Shown here: one piece after another, positions 23,130-32,327 of the stretch | How positions within the stretch are numbered: the first letter of the stretch is position 1 | How the letters are laid out: every line of letters starts with the position of its first letter | NCBI GenBank assembly: GCA_017416065.1 | Contig: JAFQDM010000003.1 | Coordinates: 1-50,889, forward strand | Origin: Ruminococcus sp. | GTDB lineage: Bacteria > Bacillota > Clostridia > Oscillospirales > Acutalibacteraceae | Reading direction: 5' to 3' | Length of the DNA stretch: 50,889 nt | Notes under the pieces: model-generated | What the model saw: the letters and a program-made list of their open reading frames with translations, nothing else | Told to the model about the DNA's origin: nothing | The model's database searches: none | Translations under genes and position numbers: made by a program

Positions 23130-24794
23130 TTATTCAACGGCTACGTAGTAGTCGTAGACCTCCTGCTCGCCGTGGTAGACCACAACCTCACAGTCGGGAT
23201 AAAGCTCCTCAAGCTCTTCTTTAAGGTCGGCGCTCACCTGAGGCTCTCTGCTCTTTCCTGCAAAGAGGGTGATTATCTCCGCCATATCCATATCCTCGTA
23301 GGCCTCAAGGGCACTTTTTACTGCTTCTTCTGCAGAGCTTTCAACTGCTAATGCCGAGCCTTCGCCCAAGGCCATATAGTCGCCGTTTGTGATCTGCACT
23401 CCCTCGATGACTGCGTCACGCACTGCCCTTGTGACCTCTATGCTCCATACGTCCTTTGCGGCACGCTCTGCGCTGTCCTTTACGGCTTGCGCGTCCATAA
23501 TATCCATAATTCCCGGGGTGAGCACGGACATGGCGCTGTAGCCCTCGGCCACGTTCTTTGTTTCTATAACAAGTACCTTTGCGTTTTCGTAGAGCTCTGC
23601 CGCACCCTTTGCCGCAAGGATAACGTTTTTGTTGTTGGGCAGTACGAAGATGTACTCGCTGTTGCAATTTTTAAAGGCATCTATGAACTCCTCTATTGAG
23701 GGGTTTGCGGTCTGACCGCCGTTTATGACGGTGCTCACTCCCAGGTCCTTGAAGAGTGCAGAGATCCCCTCGCCCGTGGAAACGGAAACTACTGAGAATT
23801 TTGATCTCTTCTGTGGCTTTGCAGGAGCCTGCTCGCCCTGCTGAGAATGTCCCACGGACATATTCTCAACCTTCACCGTCAGAAACTCTCCGTATGCGTG
23901 CATTTTTGCAAGCACCTCGCCCGGGGTGAAGGTGTGCACGTGAACCTTTACGATATCCTCCTGCTTGTAGGCTACGATGCTCTCTCCGCCCATAGCCTCC
24001 AGCTCTGCGATCAAAGGCTTGATGTCAAAGGAGTCGGGGTCTACCTTGGCTGTGGTGAGCCTCAGCAGAAACTCTGTGCAGTAGCCGAACTCAAGCACGC
24101 TGTCACGGGTGAAGGAGTCTATGTCCACCTCTGCCGCGGCCTCGCTTTTCATAAGAGGAAGGTCTTCTGCCTGCATTTCTCCCGTTAATGCCTGATACAT
24201 TCCCTTTGCAACGTACAGATACCCTGCGGCACCTGAGTCCACCACGTTTGCCTCCTTGAGCACGGGAAGCCTGTCGGGAGTTTTTGCAAGGGAGCGCTCT
24301 GCCTCCTCCAAGTGCAGGCGGTAGAAATCCTCAATGGAGGAATCGTCCCTCAGGTGCTCTGCGGCATATCTTGTGCTCTCGCGAAATACCGTGAGTATGG
24401 TGCCCTCCGTGGGATTTTGCACCGCACAGTAGGATTTTTCTATGCCTTTCTCAAAGGCGGCGGCAAGCTCCCTGGCGCTTACCTTCTCATAGCCCTTGAG
24501 CCCTTCGTTGATGCCTGCAAAGATCTGGGAGAGGATAACTCCCGAGTTGCCCCTTGCAGAAAGCAGGATTCCCTTGGCAAAGCAGCCTGAGGCGGCTTCT
24601 ATGGTCTCTTCGTTTTCCTTTTGAAGCCGTGAGAGCCCGCCCTCCATGGTGCGGGTCATATTGGTGCCTGTGTCTCCGTCGCAAACAGGAAAGACGTTCA
24701 GGTCGTTGAGCTCCTGAGCGTGAGCAGAAAGGCTCACACAGCCACCCATAAGCATTGAGGCAAAAAGCTTGCCGTCTATTGTTGCTGTCTTCAT
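23130..24794 (-). CDS. fakA: DAK2-domain fatty acid kinase subunit FakA
   Basis: A 554-residue protein of the FakA/YloV family, which phosphorylates fatty acids bound to a DegV partner. The N-terminal DAK2 domain has the nucleotide/metal motif NVFPVCDGDTGTNMTRTM near 33 and SARGNSGVILSQI near 85. The middle and C-terminal domains include VDSGAAGYLYV near 180, VHVHTFTPGEVLA near 290 and the DegV-like C-terminal EELEELYPDCEVVVYHGEQ. ATG at 24794 has GAGGTGG upstream; the frame extends 28 codons further without support. It heads the four-gene lipid set. Confidence 0.93.
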   Translation of the reverse strand: MKTATIDGKLFASMLMGGCVSLSAHAQELNDLNVFPVCDGDTGTNMTRTMEGGLSRLQKENEETIEAASGCFAKGILLSARGNSGVILSQIFAGINEGLKGYEKVSARELAAAFEKGIEKSYCAVQNPTEGTILTVFRESTRYAAEHLRDDSSIEDFYRLHLEEAERSLAKTPDRLPVLKEANVVDSGAAGYLYVAKGMYQALTGEMQAEDLPLMKSEAAAEVDIDSFTRDSVLEFGYCTEFLLRLTTAKVDPDSFDIKPLIAELEAMGGESIVAYKQEDIVKVHVHTFTPGEVLAKMHAYGEFLTVKVENMSVGHSQQGEQAPAKPQKRSKFSVVSVSTGEGISALFKDLGVSTVINGGQTANPSIEEFIDAFKNCNSEYIFVLPNNKNVILAAKGAAELYENAKVLVIETKNVAEGYSAMSVLTPGIMDIMDAQAVKDSAERAAKDVWSIEVTRAVRDAVIEGVQITNGDYMALGEGSALAVESSAEEAVKSALEAYEDMDMAEIITLFAGKSREPQVSADLKEELEELYPDCEVVVYHGEQEVYDYYVAVE

Positions 24795-24922
24795 AATCCA
24801 CCTCTTTTGAATTTGCAATCCGTAAGCGAATTGCAGAAAAAACAATGCATATCTGCATTTTTCTTCATTATGCGACAAAGTTTACCACGTAAATATAAAC
24901 TGAAAATAAACTCGGAATCAAA

Positions 24923-24954
24923 GCAAAACAGCACTCTCACCTGAGTGAAAGTGC
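24923..24954 (-). terminator. Terminator of the two-component operon
   Basis: Read on -, GCACTTTCAC pairs with GTGAGAGTGC (24945-24954 and 24931-24940; one G.U) with loop TCAG, followed by TGTTTTGCTTT. It lies 9 bases past the kinase stop. Confidence 0.8.
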
Positions 24955-24962
24955 CGTTTGAG

Positions 24963-26087
24963 TTACCATTTGTATTGTCTTTTGGGGAGCTTGACCGTGA
25001 TGGTGACGATGCCGTCTGCGGCCTCTGCCCACACCTTGCCTGAGTGAAGCTCTGTTATCTTCTTCACAATGGCAAGCCCCACTCCCGTGCCCTGACCTGA
25101 GTGGGATTCGTCTGCCTGATAGAATTTATCAAATATCTTGTCTATGTTCTCTGTGTCTATGGAGCCTGAGTTTGAGATCTTGCAGACGTAGGTGCTGTTT
25201 GTGCTTTCAACGCTGAGCTCCAGGGTGCCCTTTTGAGGAGAAAACTTCACCGCGTTGTCAAGGAGGTTTATCCACACCTGCTTTAAAAGCTCCTCGTTGG
25301 CAGAGATGCTGAATTCTCCCACGTCAAGAGAGAGCTCCAGCTCCTTTTTGCTCCATTTATCCTCCAGAAGAAGTACGCAGGAGCGTAACTGCTCGGACAG
25401 GTTGAAGGAGGCTACGTCTGTGAGGATGCTCTGATTCTCTACCTTTGTAAGGGCAAGCACGTTGGTGGCAACGTGGGAGAGCCGCAGGGACTCCTCCTCT
25501 ATAATTGCCAGGTATTCTTCCTTTTGTTCTTCTGTAAGGTTGCCCTTTCTTATTAGCTTTGCAAAGCCTGCAATGGACACGATGGGGGTCTTGAATTCGT
25601 GAGAGAGATTGTTGATGAAATCCGAGCGCAGGAGCTGACTTCCCTCCAGCTCCTGAGCCATTTTGTTGAAGCTTTCAGAGGTTTCTCTGAAGGTAGGGTG
25701 AGAGGAGATCGCCTTTGAAAACTCCAGCCTTGCCTTAAAGTCACCTGCCGCCAGGCGGTTCATCTGGGTTATAAGCTGAGTAAAGGGCTTTAAGGGGTAC
25801 TTCATTGTGAGCAATGCAACTCCGAAGCCGATGATAATGCTGATAAGTGCAACGCCGATGATCAGGGTGGTTATGTCCGGGGATTTGACGTTTTCAGGCT
25901 CCAGAAGCCCCACGTGAGAGAAGATGAAGGTTGCGGTTACGAATATTGCAATGGAGATAAGAAGCACCGCCGCAACTATGAGTGCGAAGAGCATCGTCAG
26001 AGAAAATTGCCTTTTGTACTCCTCTTTAATAAAGTCTTTCTTTATGAAATCCTTATTGAATATTTCTTTTTTCTTAGTCTTTTTCAT
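24963..26087 (-). CDS. Membrane sensor histidine kinase
   Basis: A 374-residue kinase. Two transmembrane segments lie at about 33-55 and 70-92, with a short outer loop between them (about 15 residues), followed by a HAMP-like linker (PFTQLITQMNRLAAGDFKA), the dimerisation domain with the phosphoacceptor His in LSHEFKTP near 165, and the ATPase domain with N-box (WINLLDNAVKFSP), G1 and G2 (GTGVGLAIVKK near 333). The short sensor loop suggests signal sensing within the membrane or through a partner, as in intramembrane-sensing kinases. It overlaps the regulator gene by 4 bases (ATGA). Confidence 0.93.
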   Translation of the reverse strand: MKKTKKKEIFNKDFIKKDFIKEEYKRQFSLTMLFALIVAAVLLISIAIFVTATFIFSHVGLLEPENVKSPDITTLIIGVALISIIIGFGVALLTMKYPLKPFTQLITQMNRLAAGDFKARLEFSKAISSHPTFRETSESFNKMAQELEGSQLLRSDFINNLSHEFKTPIVSIAGFAKLIRKGNLTEEQKEEYLAIIEEESLRLSHVATNVLALTKVENQSILTDVASFNLSEQLRSCVLLLEDKWSKKELELSLDVGEFSISANEELLKQVWINLLDNAVKFSPQKGTLELSVESTNSTYVCKISNSGSIDTENIDKIFDKFYQADESHSGQGTGVGLAIVKKITELHSGKVWAEAADGIVTITVKLPKRQYKW

Positions 26088-26758
26088 ATAAGCTTCACCG
26101 CCTTGTAGCCAAGTCCTCTCACACTTTCTATGCGAAACTCCGCAAAGTCTTCAAACCTTTTTCTGAGCCTTCCGATGTGAACGGTGACTGTCTCCCAGCC
26201 TGTGTCGGAATCCGAACCCCATATCTCGTCCATAAGCTGAATTCTTGTGAAGATCTTGCCGGGGTAGGAGAGGAGCTTGTAAAGCAGCATAAACTCCTTT
26301 TGGGGCAGCTCCTGCACTTCGTTTCCTTTTGTAACGGTAAGGCTGTCGTAATCCAGCACCACGTCGCCTATAACTATCCTGCGCTCGCTGACTATCTTTG
26401 CACGGCGCAGCAGGGCCTTTATCCTCAGGAGCATCTCTTCCTCGTCAACGGGTTTTGTCATATAGTCGTCTGTACCAACCAAAAAGCCCCTGCGCTTGTC
26501 CTCGGGGGTGTGCTTGGCAGATACCATAAGTATGGGCAGGTTGTTGCCTGCATCCCTGATGGCTTTGGTAAACTCGTAGCCGTCAAGGTTGGGCATCATA
26601 ATGTCCAGCACCACCAGGTCAAGGTGCTCGCGGTCTAAAATATCAAGGGCTTCCTTGCCGTCTTTGGCGGTGAACACGGTGTACCTTTCTGCCTCCAGCA
26701 CAGCCTTCATAAGCAGCCGTGTGTTTTTGTCGTCATCTGCTACAAGTACGTTGAACAT
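26084..26758 (-). CDS. OmpR/PhoB-type response regulator
   Basis: A 224-residue regulator. The receiver domain has the acidic pair DDDKN near 8-10, phosphoacceptor Asp52 in VVLDIMMPN, Thr/Ser in MVSAKH and Lys in MTKPVDEEE. The winged-helix DNA-binding domain follows with WGSDSDTGWETVTVHIGRLRKR (shortened here by length limits: VTVHIGRLRKR) and ESVRGLGYKAV at the C-terminus. ATG at 26758 has GGAGGC about 8 bases upstream; an in-frame extension to 26863 is unlikely. The target genes are unknown; the neighbouring fatty acid genes are candidates by proximity only. Confidence 0.93.
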   Translation of the reverse strand: MFNVLVADDDKNTRLLMKAVLEAERYTVFTAKDGKEALDILDREHLDLVVLDIMMPNLDGYEFTKAIRDAGNNLPILMVSAKHTPEDKRRGFLVGTDDYMTKPVDEEEMLLRIKALLRRAKIVSERRIVIGDVVLDYDSLTVTKGNEVQELPQKEFMLLYKLLSYPGKIFTRIQLMDEIWGSDSDTGWETVTVHIGRLRKRFEDFAEFRIESVRGLGYKAVKLI

Positions 26759-26892
26759 AGAGCCTGCCTCCATAAGGTGAATATAATGCGAACATACAAT
26801 ATATATTTTATATTTATGCGCACAAAGTGTCAAGGCAGGATATATGCAAAGCAAATGACACAAGAAAAATTTGTTATATTTCTTTTACGGCA

Positions 26893-26921
26893 TTGACTTT
26901 GTATATAATTAATGTTATTAT
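26893..26921 (+). promoter_or_regulatory. Promoter of the pyrimidine operon
   Basis: -35 TTGACT (26893-26898), 17-base spacer, -10 TATTAT (26916-26921). The expected start is near A26928, leaving a leader of about 178 bases before pyrC. Confidence 0.78.
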
Positions 26922-26927
26922 ATCTGC

Positions 26928-27105
26928 AATGAATCTTTAAAGCGGTACAGAGATGCCGACAAGATTTGTGTATATATACGTTCGCAGTGTATCTGCGTGC
27001 CTTATGTTACTGTGTCTTGTCGTGCGTTCTGCGGCAGGATTTTTTTCATATTTACCGCTTTTTTTGGCCACAATATAGTGAATTGCAGAGCATAGGGAGA
27101 GAGTT
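26928..27105 (+). promoter_or_regulatory. Attenuator-like leader of the pyr operon
   Basis: Two mutually exclusive hairpins can form. One pairs CGACAAGA (26957-26964) with TCTTGTCG (27015-27022). The other pairs CTTGTCG (27016-27022) with CGGCAGG (27032-27038, two G.U) and is followed by A and seven T (27040-27046), a terminator. In addition AAAGCGGTA (26939-26947) matches TACCGCTTT (27053-27061), also followed by T, and CGCAG/CTGCG makes a small inner hairpin. A 41-codon ORF (26953-27078) with a weak RBS spans the region. The classic PyrR-binding sequence is not recognised. Confidence 0.6.
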
Positions 27106-28380
27106 ATGAAGTACTTACTTAAAGGCGCAAAAGTATATACCGACAGCAAGTTTTCACCTTGTGACGTACTTGTTGACGGTTCTGTTGTTGTTGCTCTGGG
27201 TAATGACCTTAAGAGTGACGGCGCTGTTGTTCTCGATTATAGCGGTTGTGTTATTTTCCCCGGTTTTGCGGATGTGCACGTGCATTTCCGTGAGCCGGGC
27301 TTTTCTTATAAAGAGACCATTGCCACAGGCTCCCGTGCGGCGGCAAGAGGAGGCTACACCACGGTGTGCACCATGCCGAACCTGAGCCCCGTGCCCGACA
27401 GCAAAGAGCATTTGAAGCAGCAGCTGGACATCATTGAAAAGGATGCAGTCATCAGCGTTTTGCCCTATGGCTCCATTACGGTGGGTCAGATGGGAGAGGA
27501 GCTCTCTGACTTAGAGGGGATGGCTTCGCAGGTAATTGCCTTTTCTGACGACGGCAGGGGAGTGCAGAGCGAGGATATGATGAAAGAGGCAATGCTTCGC
27601 GCAAAAAGCCTTGGGAAGATGATAGTTGCTCATTGTGAGGATAATTCCCTCTTAAAAGGCGGCTACATTCACGACGGAGAGTACGCAAGGGCTCACTCTC
27701 ACAAGGGAATCTGCTCCGAGAGCGAGTACCTGCCCATAGAAAGGGACGCAAAGCTTTCAGAGGAAACGGGCTGCCCCTACCACGTGTGCCACGTGTCTGC
27801 CAAAGAATCTGTTGAGGTTATCCGCCGGGCAAAGGAGAGGGGAGTGGACATCACCTGCGAGACAGGCCCCCACTACCTGGTGCTTGACGACAGCAACCTG
27901 CAGGAGGACGGAAGGTTCAAGATGAACCCGCCCTTGCGCGGTAAGGACGACAGGCTGGCGCTTATTGAGGGCATTAAGGACGGCACGGTGGATATGATAG
28001 CCACCGACCACGCACCCCACAGCCTTGAGGAGAAATCAAAGGGTCTTGCAGGCAGTGCCATGGGCATTGTGGGAATTGAGACCGCATTCCCCGTGCTCTA
28101 CACAAAGCTTGTAAAGCCGGGCGTGATCTCCCTTGAAAAGCTTACGGAGCTTCTCAGCGTTAACCCTTCAAGGCGGTTCGGCTTTGATATAGAAATTGCC
28201 GGGGGCAAAGAGGCAAACCTGACTGTCTTTGACCTGGATGCAGAGTATGAGATAGACCCCGAGGATTTTATTTCCAAGGGCAGAGCAACTCCCTTTGCGG
28301 GAGAAAAAGTATTCGGAAAATGCCTGATGACGATGTGCAAAGGTGACATCGTCTGGAAGGATAATGAAAAAATAGATTGA
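27106..28380 (+). CDS. pyrC: Dihydroorotase PyrC
   Basis: Dihydroorotase closes carbamoyl-aspartate to dihydroorotate. This is the 424-residue class I type. Metal-binding motifs are DVHVHFREPG (about 55-64), His in VAHCEDN near 174, CHVSAKE near 230 and DHAPH near 305. GGRGGYTT-like AARGGYTTVCTMPN near 84 is typical. RBS AGGGAGAGA precedes ATG. It is the first gene of the operon, which otherwise follows the order carB-pyrK-pyrD-pyrF-pyrE-pyrB. Confidence 0.97.
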   Translation: MKYLLKGAKVYTDSKFSPCDVLVDGSVVVALGNDLKSDGAVVLDYSGCVIFPGFADVHVHFREPGFSYKETIATGSRAAARGGYTTVCTMPNLSPVPDSKEHLKQQLDIIEKDAVISVLPYGSITVGQMGEELSDLEGMASQVIAFSDDGRGVQSEDMMKEAMLRAKSLGKMIVAHCEDNSLLKGGYIHDGEYARAHSHKGICSESEYLPIERDAKLSEETGCPYHVCHVSAKESVEVIRRAKERGVDITCETGPHYLVLDDSNLQEDGRFKMNPPLRGKDDRLALIEGIKDGTVDMIATDHAPHSLEEKSKGLAGSAMGIVGIETAFPVLYTKLVKPGVISLEKLTELLSVNPSRRFGFDIEIAGGKEANLTVFDLDAEYEIDPEDFISKGRATPFAGEKVFGKCLMTMCKGDIVWKDNEKID

Positions 28381-28405
28381 AAACAGGAAACAGGAGGAAA
28401 AATTT

Positions 28406-31400
28406 ATGCCAAAACGTACAGACATCAAAAAGATCCTGATTATCGGCTCAGGTCCCATCATCATCGGCCAGGCTGCAGAGTTTGACTATGCAGGCACCCA
28501 GGCTTGTCTGGCTTTGAAGGAAGAGGGCTACGAGGTTGTGCTTTGCAACTCTAACCCTGCAACCATTATGACAGACACCACCATTGCCGACAAGGTGTAC
28601 ATGGAGCCTCTCACTCTGGAGTATATCGCAAGGATTCTCCGCTACGAGCGCCCCGACGCCATCATCCCCGGCATCGGAGGACAGACAGGCCTCAACCTTG
28701 CAACCCAGCTGGAGAAAAAGGGCATACTTGAGGAATGCGGCGTAGAGCTTCTGGGCACAAGCTCAGAGAGCATTGAGCGCGCAGAGGACAGAGAGCTCTT
28801 TAAGGAGCTTTGCGAGAGCATCGGCGAGCCTGTTATCCCCTCAAGAATTACTTATAACATAGAAGAAGCCAGAGAAGCCGCAAAAGAGATCGGCTACCCC
28901 GTGGTGCTTCGTCCTGCATTTACTCTGGGCGGCACAGGCGGCGGCTTTGCAAATAACGAAGAGGAGCTCAATGAGAAGGCAGTCAACGCATTCCGCCTTT
29001 CTCCCGTATCCCAGGTGCTCATTGAGAAGAGCGTCAAGGGCTACAAGGAGATCGAGTTTGAGGTTATGCGCGACGGCTCAGACCACGCAATCATGATCTG
29101 CGGTATGGAGAACATAGACCCTGTTGGCGTGCACACAGGCGACTCCATGGTTGTAGCTCCCATTATGTCTCTTAATGACCACGACTTCACAATGCTCAAG
29201 GAGTCAGCACTGAAGATCATCAAATCCCTGAAGATCGCAGGCGGATGCAACGTTCAGTATGCGCTCAATCCGGATTCCTCAGAGTATTACCTCATTGAGG
29301 TTAACCCCAGAGTTTCCCGTTCATCAGCTTTGGCTTCCAAGGCATCAGGCTATCCCATTGCAAGGGTTACCGCAAAGATCGCAGTTGGTATGACTCTGGA
29401 GGAGATAGGCATTGCAAACACAAACGCTGCCTTTGAGCCTGACCTTGACTACGTGGTAGCAAAGCTTCCCCGTTTCCCCTTTGACAAATTCCCCACGGTA
29501 TCCAACGAGCTTTCCACTCAGATGAAAGCCACCGGTGAGGTTATGGGCATCGGCTCCACCTTAGAGGAATGTCTCCTCAAGTCCGTCCGTTCACTTGAGA
29601 CGGGCGTGTGCCACTTCCATATGCCCAAGTTTGACACCATCCCCACAGATGAGATCAAGAAATACATCGAGATCTTCCACGACGACAACTTCTTTGCTGT
29701 TGCAGAGCTGCTCAGACGCGGTGTGAGCGTAGAGGAGCTTCACGAGATCACGGCAATCACAGAGCTCTTCCTTGAGAGCCTTAAGAAGATCACTGACTTT
29801 GAGCCTGTGATCAAGGAGAACAAGGGCGACGTTGCAACCTTGAAGGAAGCAAAGAAGATAGGCTTCAGCGATAAATTCATTGCAAAGCTCTGGGATATGA
29901 CAGACGATGAGATCTACGCTATCCGTAAGTCAGAGAAGATATTCCCCATCTACAGAATGGTTGACACCTGCCACACAGGTGCATATATCCCTTATTTCTA
30001 CTCAAGCTATCAGGGTGAGAACAAGTCCATAGTTACAGACAGAAAGAAGACCCTGGTGCTGGGTGCAGGTCCTATCCGTATCGGTCAGGGCGTTGAGTTT
30101 GACTACTCCACGGTTCACGCAGTTTCCACCATCCGCAAGTCAGGTATTGAGGCTATCATCATCAACAACAACCCCGAGACCGTTTCCACAGACTACACCA
30201 CGGCAGACAAGCTGTACTTTGAGCCCTTGACTCCCGAGGACGTTATGAACGTTGTGGAGTTTGAGGGTGCAAACGAGGCCATTGCCTCTTTGGGCGGACA
30301 GACAGCCATCAACCTGGCAGAGCCCATCGGCAGACGCGGAGTGACCGTTATCGGCACAGACGTTGAGGCTATTGACCGCGCAGAGGACAGAAAGAGCTTT
30401 GAGCGTATTCTGGCAGAGCTCAACATTCCCCAGCCCAAGGGCAGAGCAGTTACCAACATTGAGGACGGAGTTTCCGCCGCATCAGAGATAGGCTACCCCG
30501 TGCTTGTTCGCCCCAGCTTTGTTCTGGGCGGCAGAGCAATGCAGATAGTTGCCAACGAGGAGCAGCTCAGAAGATACCTGAGAACTGCCGTTGAAATAGA
30601 CGAGGACAAGCCCGTGCTTGTTGACAAGTACATTATGGGCAAAGAGGTAGAGGTTGACGCAGTATGCGACGGACAGGACGTTTTCGTTGCAGGAATTATG
30701 GAGCTTGTAGAGAGAACGGGCGTTCATTCAGGCGACTCCATCAGCGTTTACCCTGCGTTCAGCATCTCTGACAAGGTAAAGGGCGTCATCCTTGAGTATG
30801 CAAAGAAGCTGGGTCTGGGACTTGGAATCGTGGGACTTTACAACATCCAGTTCATTGTGGATAAAAACGAGGATGTGTTCATCATCGAGGTTAACCCCCG
30901 TTCCTCCAGAACAGTTCCCTTCCTTTCAAAGGCTACGGGCTACTCTCTTGCAGATATTGCAACAAACGTTATCATGGGCAAGACCTTGAAGGAGCAGGGC
31001 ATCTTCACCATCTATCCCAACGAGAAGAACCGTTGGTACGTAAAGGTTCCCGTGTTCTCCTTTAACAAGATCAAGGGACTGGATGCATACCTTTCACCTG
31101 AGATGAAGTCCACGGGTGAGGCCATCGGCTACGACAGAAAGCTCAACCGTGCAATGTACAAGGCAATCCAGGCAGCAGGCATGACAGTTCAGAACTACGG
31201 CACGGTGCTGGCTACCATTGCAGACAAGGACAAGGAGGAGGCTCTGCCTCTTATCCGCCGCTTCTACAAGCTGGGCTTTAACATTCAGGCTACAGAGGGC
31301 ACGGCAAACTTCCTTATTGAGAACGGCATCCGCACCCACAAGATGGGCAAGATCTCAGACGGCTCTGAGGATATCCCCAAGGCTATCCGCCGTGGTCACA

Positions 31401-31582
31401 TCGCATACGTTATCAACACCCGCGACGTAGGCTCCATGAGCCAGGCAACAGACGGATACGAGATCCGTTCCTGTGCATCAGAGAACAACGTGACCATGTT
31501 CACGGCACTTGACACGGTCAAGGTTCTCCTTGATGTTTTAGAAGAAACAACACTCACTATCTCTACAATAGACGCAGAGTAA
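28406..31582 (+). CDS. carB: Carbamoyl phosphate synthase large subunit CarB
   Basis: The 1058-residue large subunit makes carbamoyl phosphate from bicarbonate, ammonia and 2 ATP. It has two homologous ATP-grasp halves, each starting with a similar motif (IIGSGPIIIGQAAEFDYAG near 13 and LGAGPIRIGQGVEFDYS near 550), metal-binding EVNPR twice, and a C-terminal MGS-like allosteric domain (from about 935). The glutaminase subunit gene carA is not in the window: pyrC lies 25 bases upstream and pyrK 13 bases downstream. So either carA is elsewhere or ammonia is used directly. Confidence 0.97.
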   Translation: MPKRTDIKKILIIGSGPIIIGQAAEFDYAGTQACLALKEEGYEVVLCNSNPATIMTDTTIADKVYMEPLTLEYIARILRYERPDAIIPGIGGQTGLNLATQLEKKGILEECGVELLGTSSESIERAEDRELFKELCESIGEPVIPSRITYNIEEAREAAKEIGYPVVLRPAFTLGGTGGGFANNEEELNEKAVNAFRLSPVSQVLIEKSVKGYKEIEFEVMRDGSDHAIMICGMENIDPVGVHTGDSMVVAPIMSLNDHDFTMLKESALKIIKSLKIAGGCNVQYALNPDSSEYYLIEVNPRVSRSSALASKASGYPIARVTAKIAVGMTLEEIGIANTNAAFEPDLDYVVAKLPRFPFDKFPTVSNELSTQMKATGEVMGIGSTLEECLLKSVRSLETGVCHFHMPKFDTIPTDEIKKYIEIFHDDNFFAVAELLRRGVSVEELHEITAITELFLESLKKITDFEPVIKENKGDVATLKEAKKIGFSDKFIAKLWDMTDDEIYAIRKSEKIFPIYRMVDTCHTGAYIPYFYSSYQGENKSIVTDRKKTLVLGAGPIRIGQGVEFDYSTVHAVSTIRKSGIEAIIINNNPETVSTDYTTADKLYFEPLTPEDVMNVVEFEGANEAIASLGGQTAINLAEPIGRRGVTVIGTDVEAIDRAEDRKSFERILAELNIPQPKGRAVTNIEDGVSAASEIGYPVLVRPSFVLGGRAMQIVANEEQLRRYLRTAVEIDEDKPVLVDKYIMGKEVEVDAVCDGQDVFVAGIMELVERTGVHSGDSISVYPAFSISDKVKGVILEYAKKLGLGLGIVGLYNIQFIVDKNEDVFIIEVNPRSSRTVPFLSKATGYSLADIATNVIMGKTLKEQGIFTIYPNEKNRWYVKVPVFSFNKIKGLDAYLSPEMKSTGEAIGYDRKLNRAMYKAIQAAGMTVQNYGTVLATIADKDKEEALPLIRRFYKLGFNIQATEGTANFLIENGIRTHKMGKISDGSEDIPKAIRRGHIAYVINTRDVGSMSQATDGYEIRSCASENNVTMFTALDTVKVLLDVLEETTLTISTIDAE

Positions 31583-31595
31583 TGGGAGCATAAAT

Positions 31596-32327
31596 ATGAA
31601 GCAGTTAATTTTTACAATAAATTCCAACGTTAAGATCGCCAAGGACGTTTATAAAATGGTGCTTTGCGGCGACTGCACGGATATAAAGTGCGGTCAGTTT
31701 GTGAACATTCAGATAGACGGACTTTACCTGCGCAGACCCATTTCCGTCTGCGAGGTTGAGGGCGAGGAGCTGACCCTTATCTACAAGGTAGTGGGCAAGG
31801 GCACAGAGGCTATGAGCCGTATGCTCAAAGGATGCGAGCTTGACGTGCTCACGGGTCTTGGCAACGGCTACGACCTGACTGTTTGCGGAGAAAAGCCCCT
31901 GCTTATAGGCGGCGGTGTGGGAGTACCTCCCATGTACGAGCTCTGCAAGCAGCTTGTAAAAGAAGGCAAGAGCGTCTCCGTTATCCTGGGCTTTAACAAG
32001 GCAGAGGAGGTCTTCTACTCAGAGGAGTTCAAGGCCTTGGGCGCGCAGGTTTTTGTGGCAACTGCAGACGGCAGTATGGGAACAAAGGGCTTTGTTACAG
32101 ACGTGATGAAGGATATGACCGACTACACATACGTGTACACCTGCGGTCCCGAGCCTATGCTCAAGGCTGTTTACAATATGAGCACCACCTCAGGTCAGTT
32201 CAGCTTTGAGGAGCGTATGGGTTGCGGCTTCGGCGCTTGCATGGGTTGCTCCTGCAAGACCAAGTACGGCAACAAGCGAATCTGCAAAGAGGGTCCCGTG
32301 CTTACAAAGGAGGAGATAATATGGTAA
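31596..32327 (+). CDS. pyrK: Dihydroorotate dehydrogenase electron-transfer subunit PyrK
   Basis: PyrK carries FAD and a [2Fe-2S] cluster and lets PyrD pass electrons to NAD. The 243 residues show the FAD motif LRRPISVCEV (about 47-56), the NAD-site GGGVGVPPMYEL near 103 and the cluster ligands GCGFGACMGCSCKT near 208 plus Cys in RICKEGP. It starts after ATGGGAGCATAAAT, and its stop overlaps pyrD by 7 bases, consistent with an equimolar PyrDK complex. Confidence 0.96.
   Translation: MKQLIFTINSNVKIAKDVYKMVLCGDCTDIKCGQFVNIQIDGLYLRRPISVCEVEGEELTLIYKVVGKGTEAMSRMLKGCELDVLTGLGNGYDLTVCGEKPLLIGGGVGVPPMYELCKQLVKEGKSVSVILGFNKAEEVFYSEEFKALGAQVFVATADGSMGTKGFVTDVMKDMTDYTYVYTCGPEPMLKAVYNMSTTSGQFSFEERMGCGFGACMGCSCKTKYGNKRICKEGPVLTKEEIIW

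Noticed and set aside
26937-27149. 70-residue ORF on - over the pyr leader
   Set aside because: It covers the pyr leader and the start of pyrC in antisense, with no family match or RBS; the leader pairings explain the sequence better.
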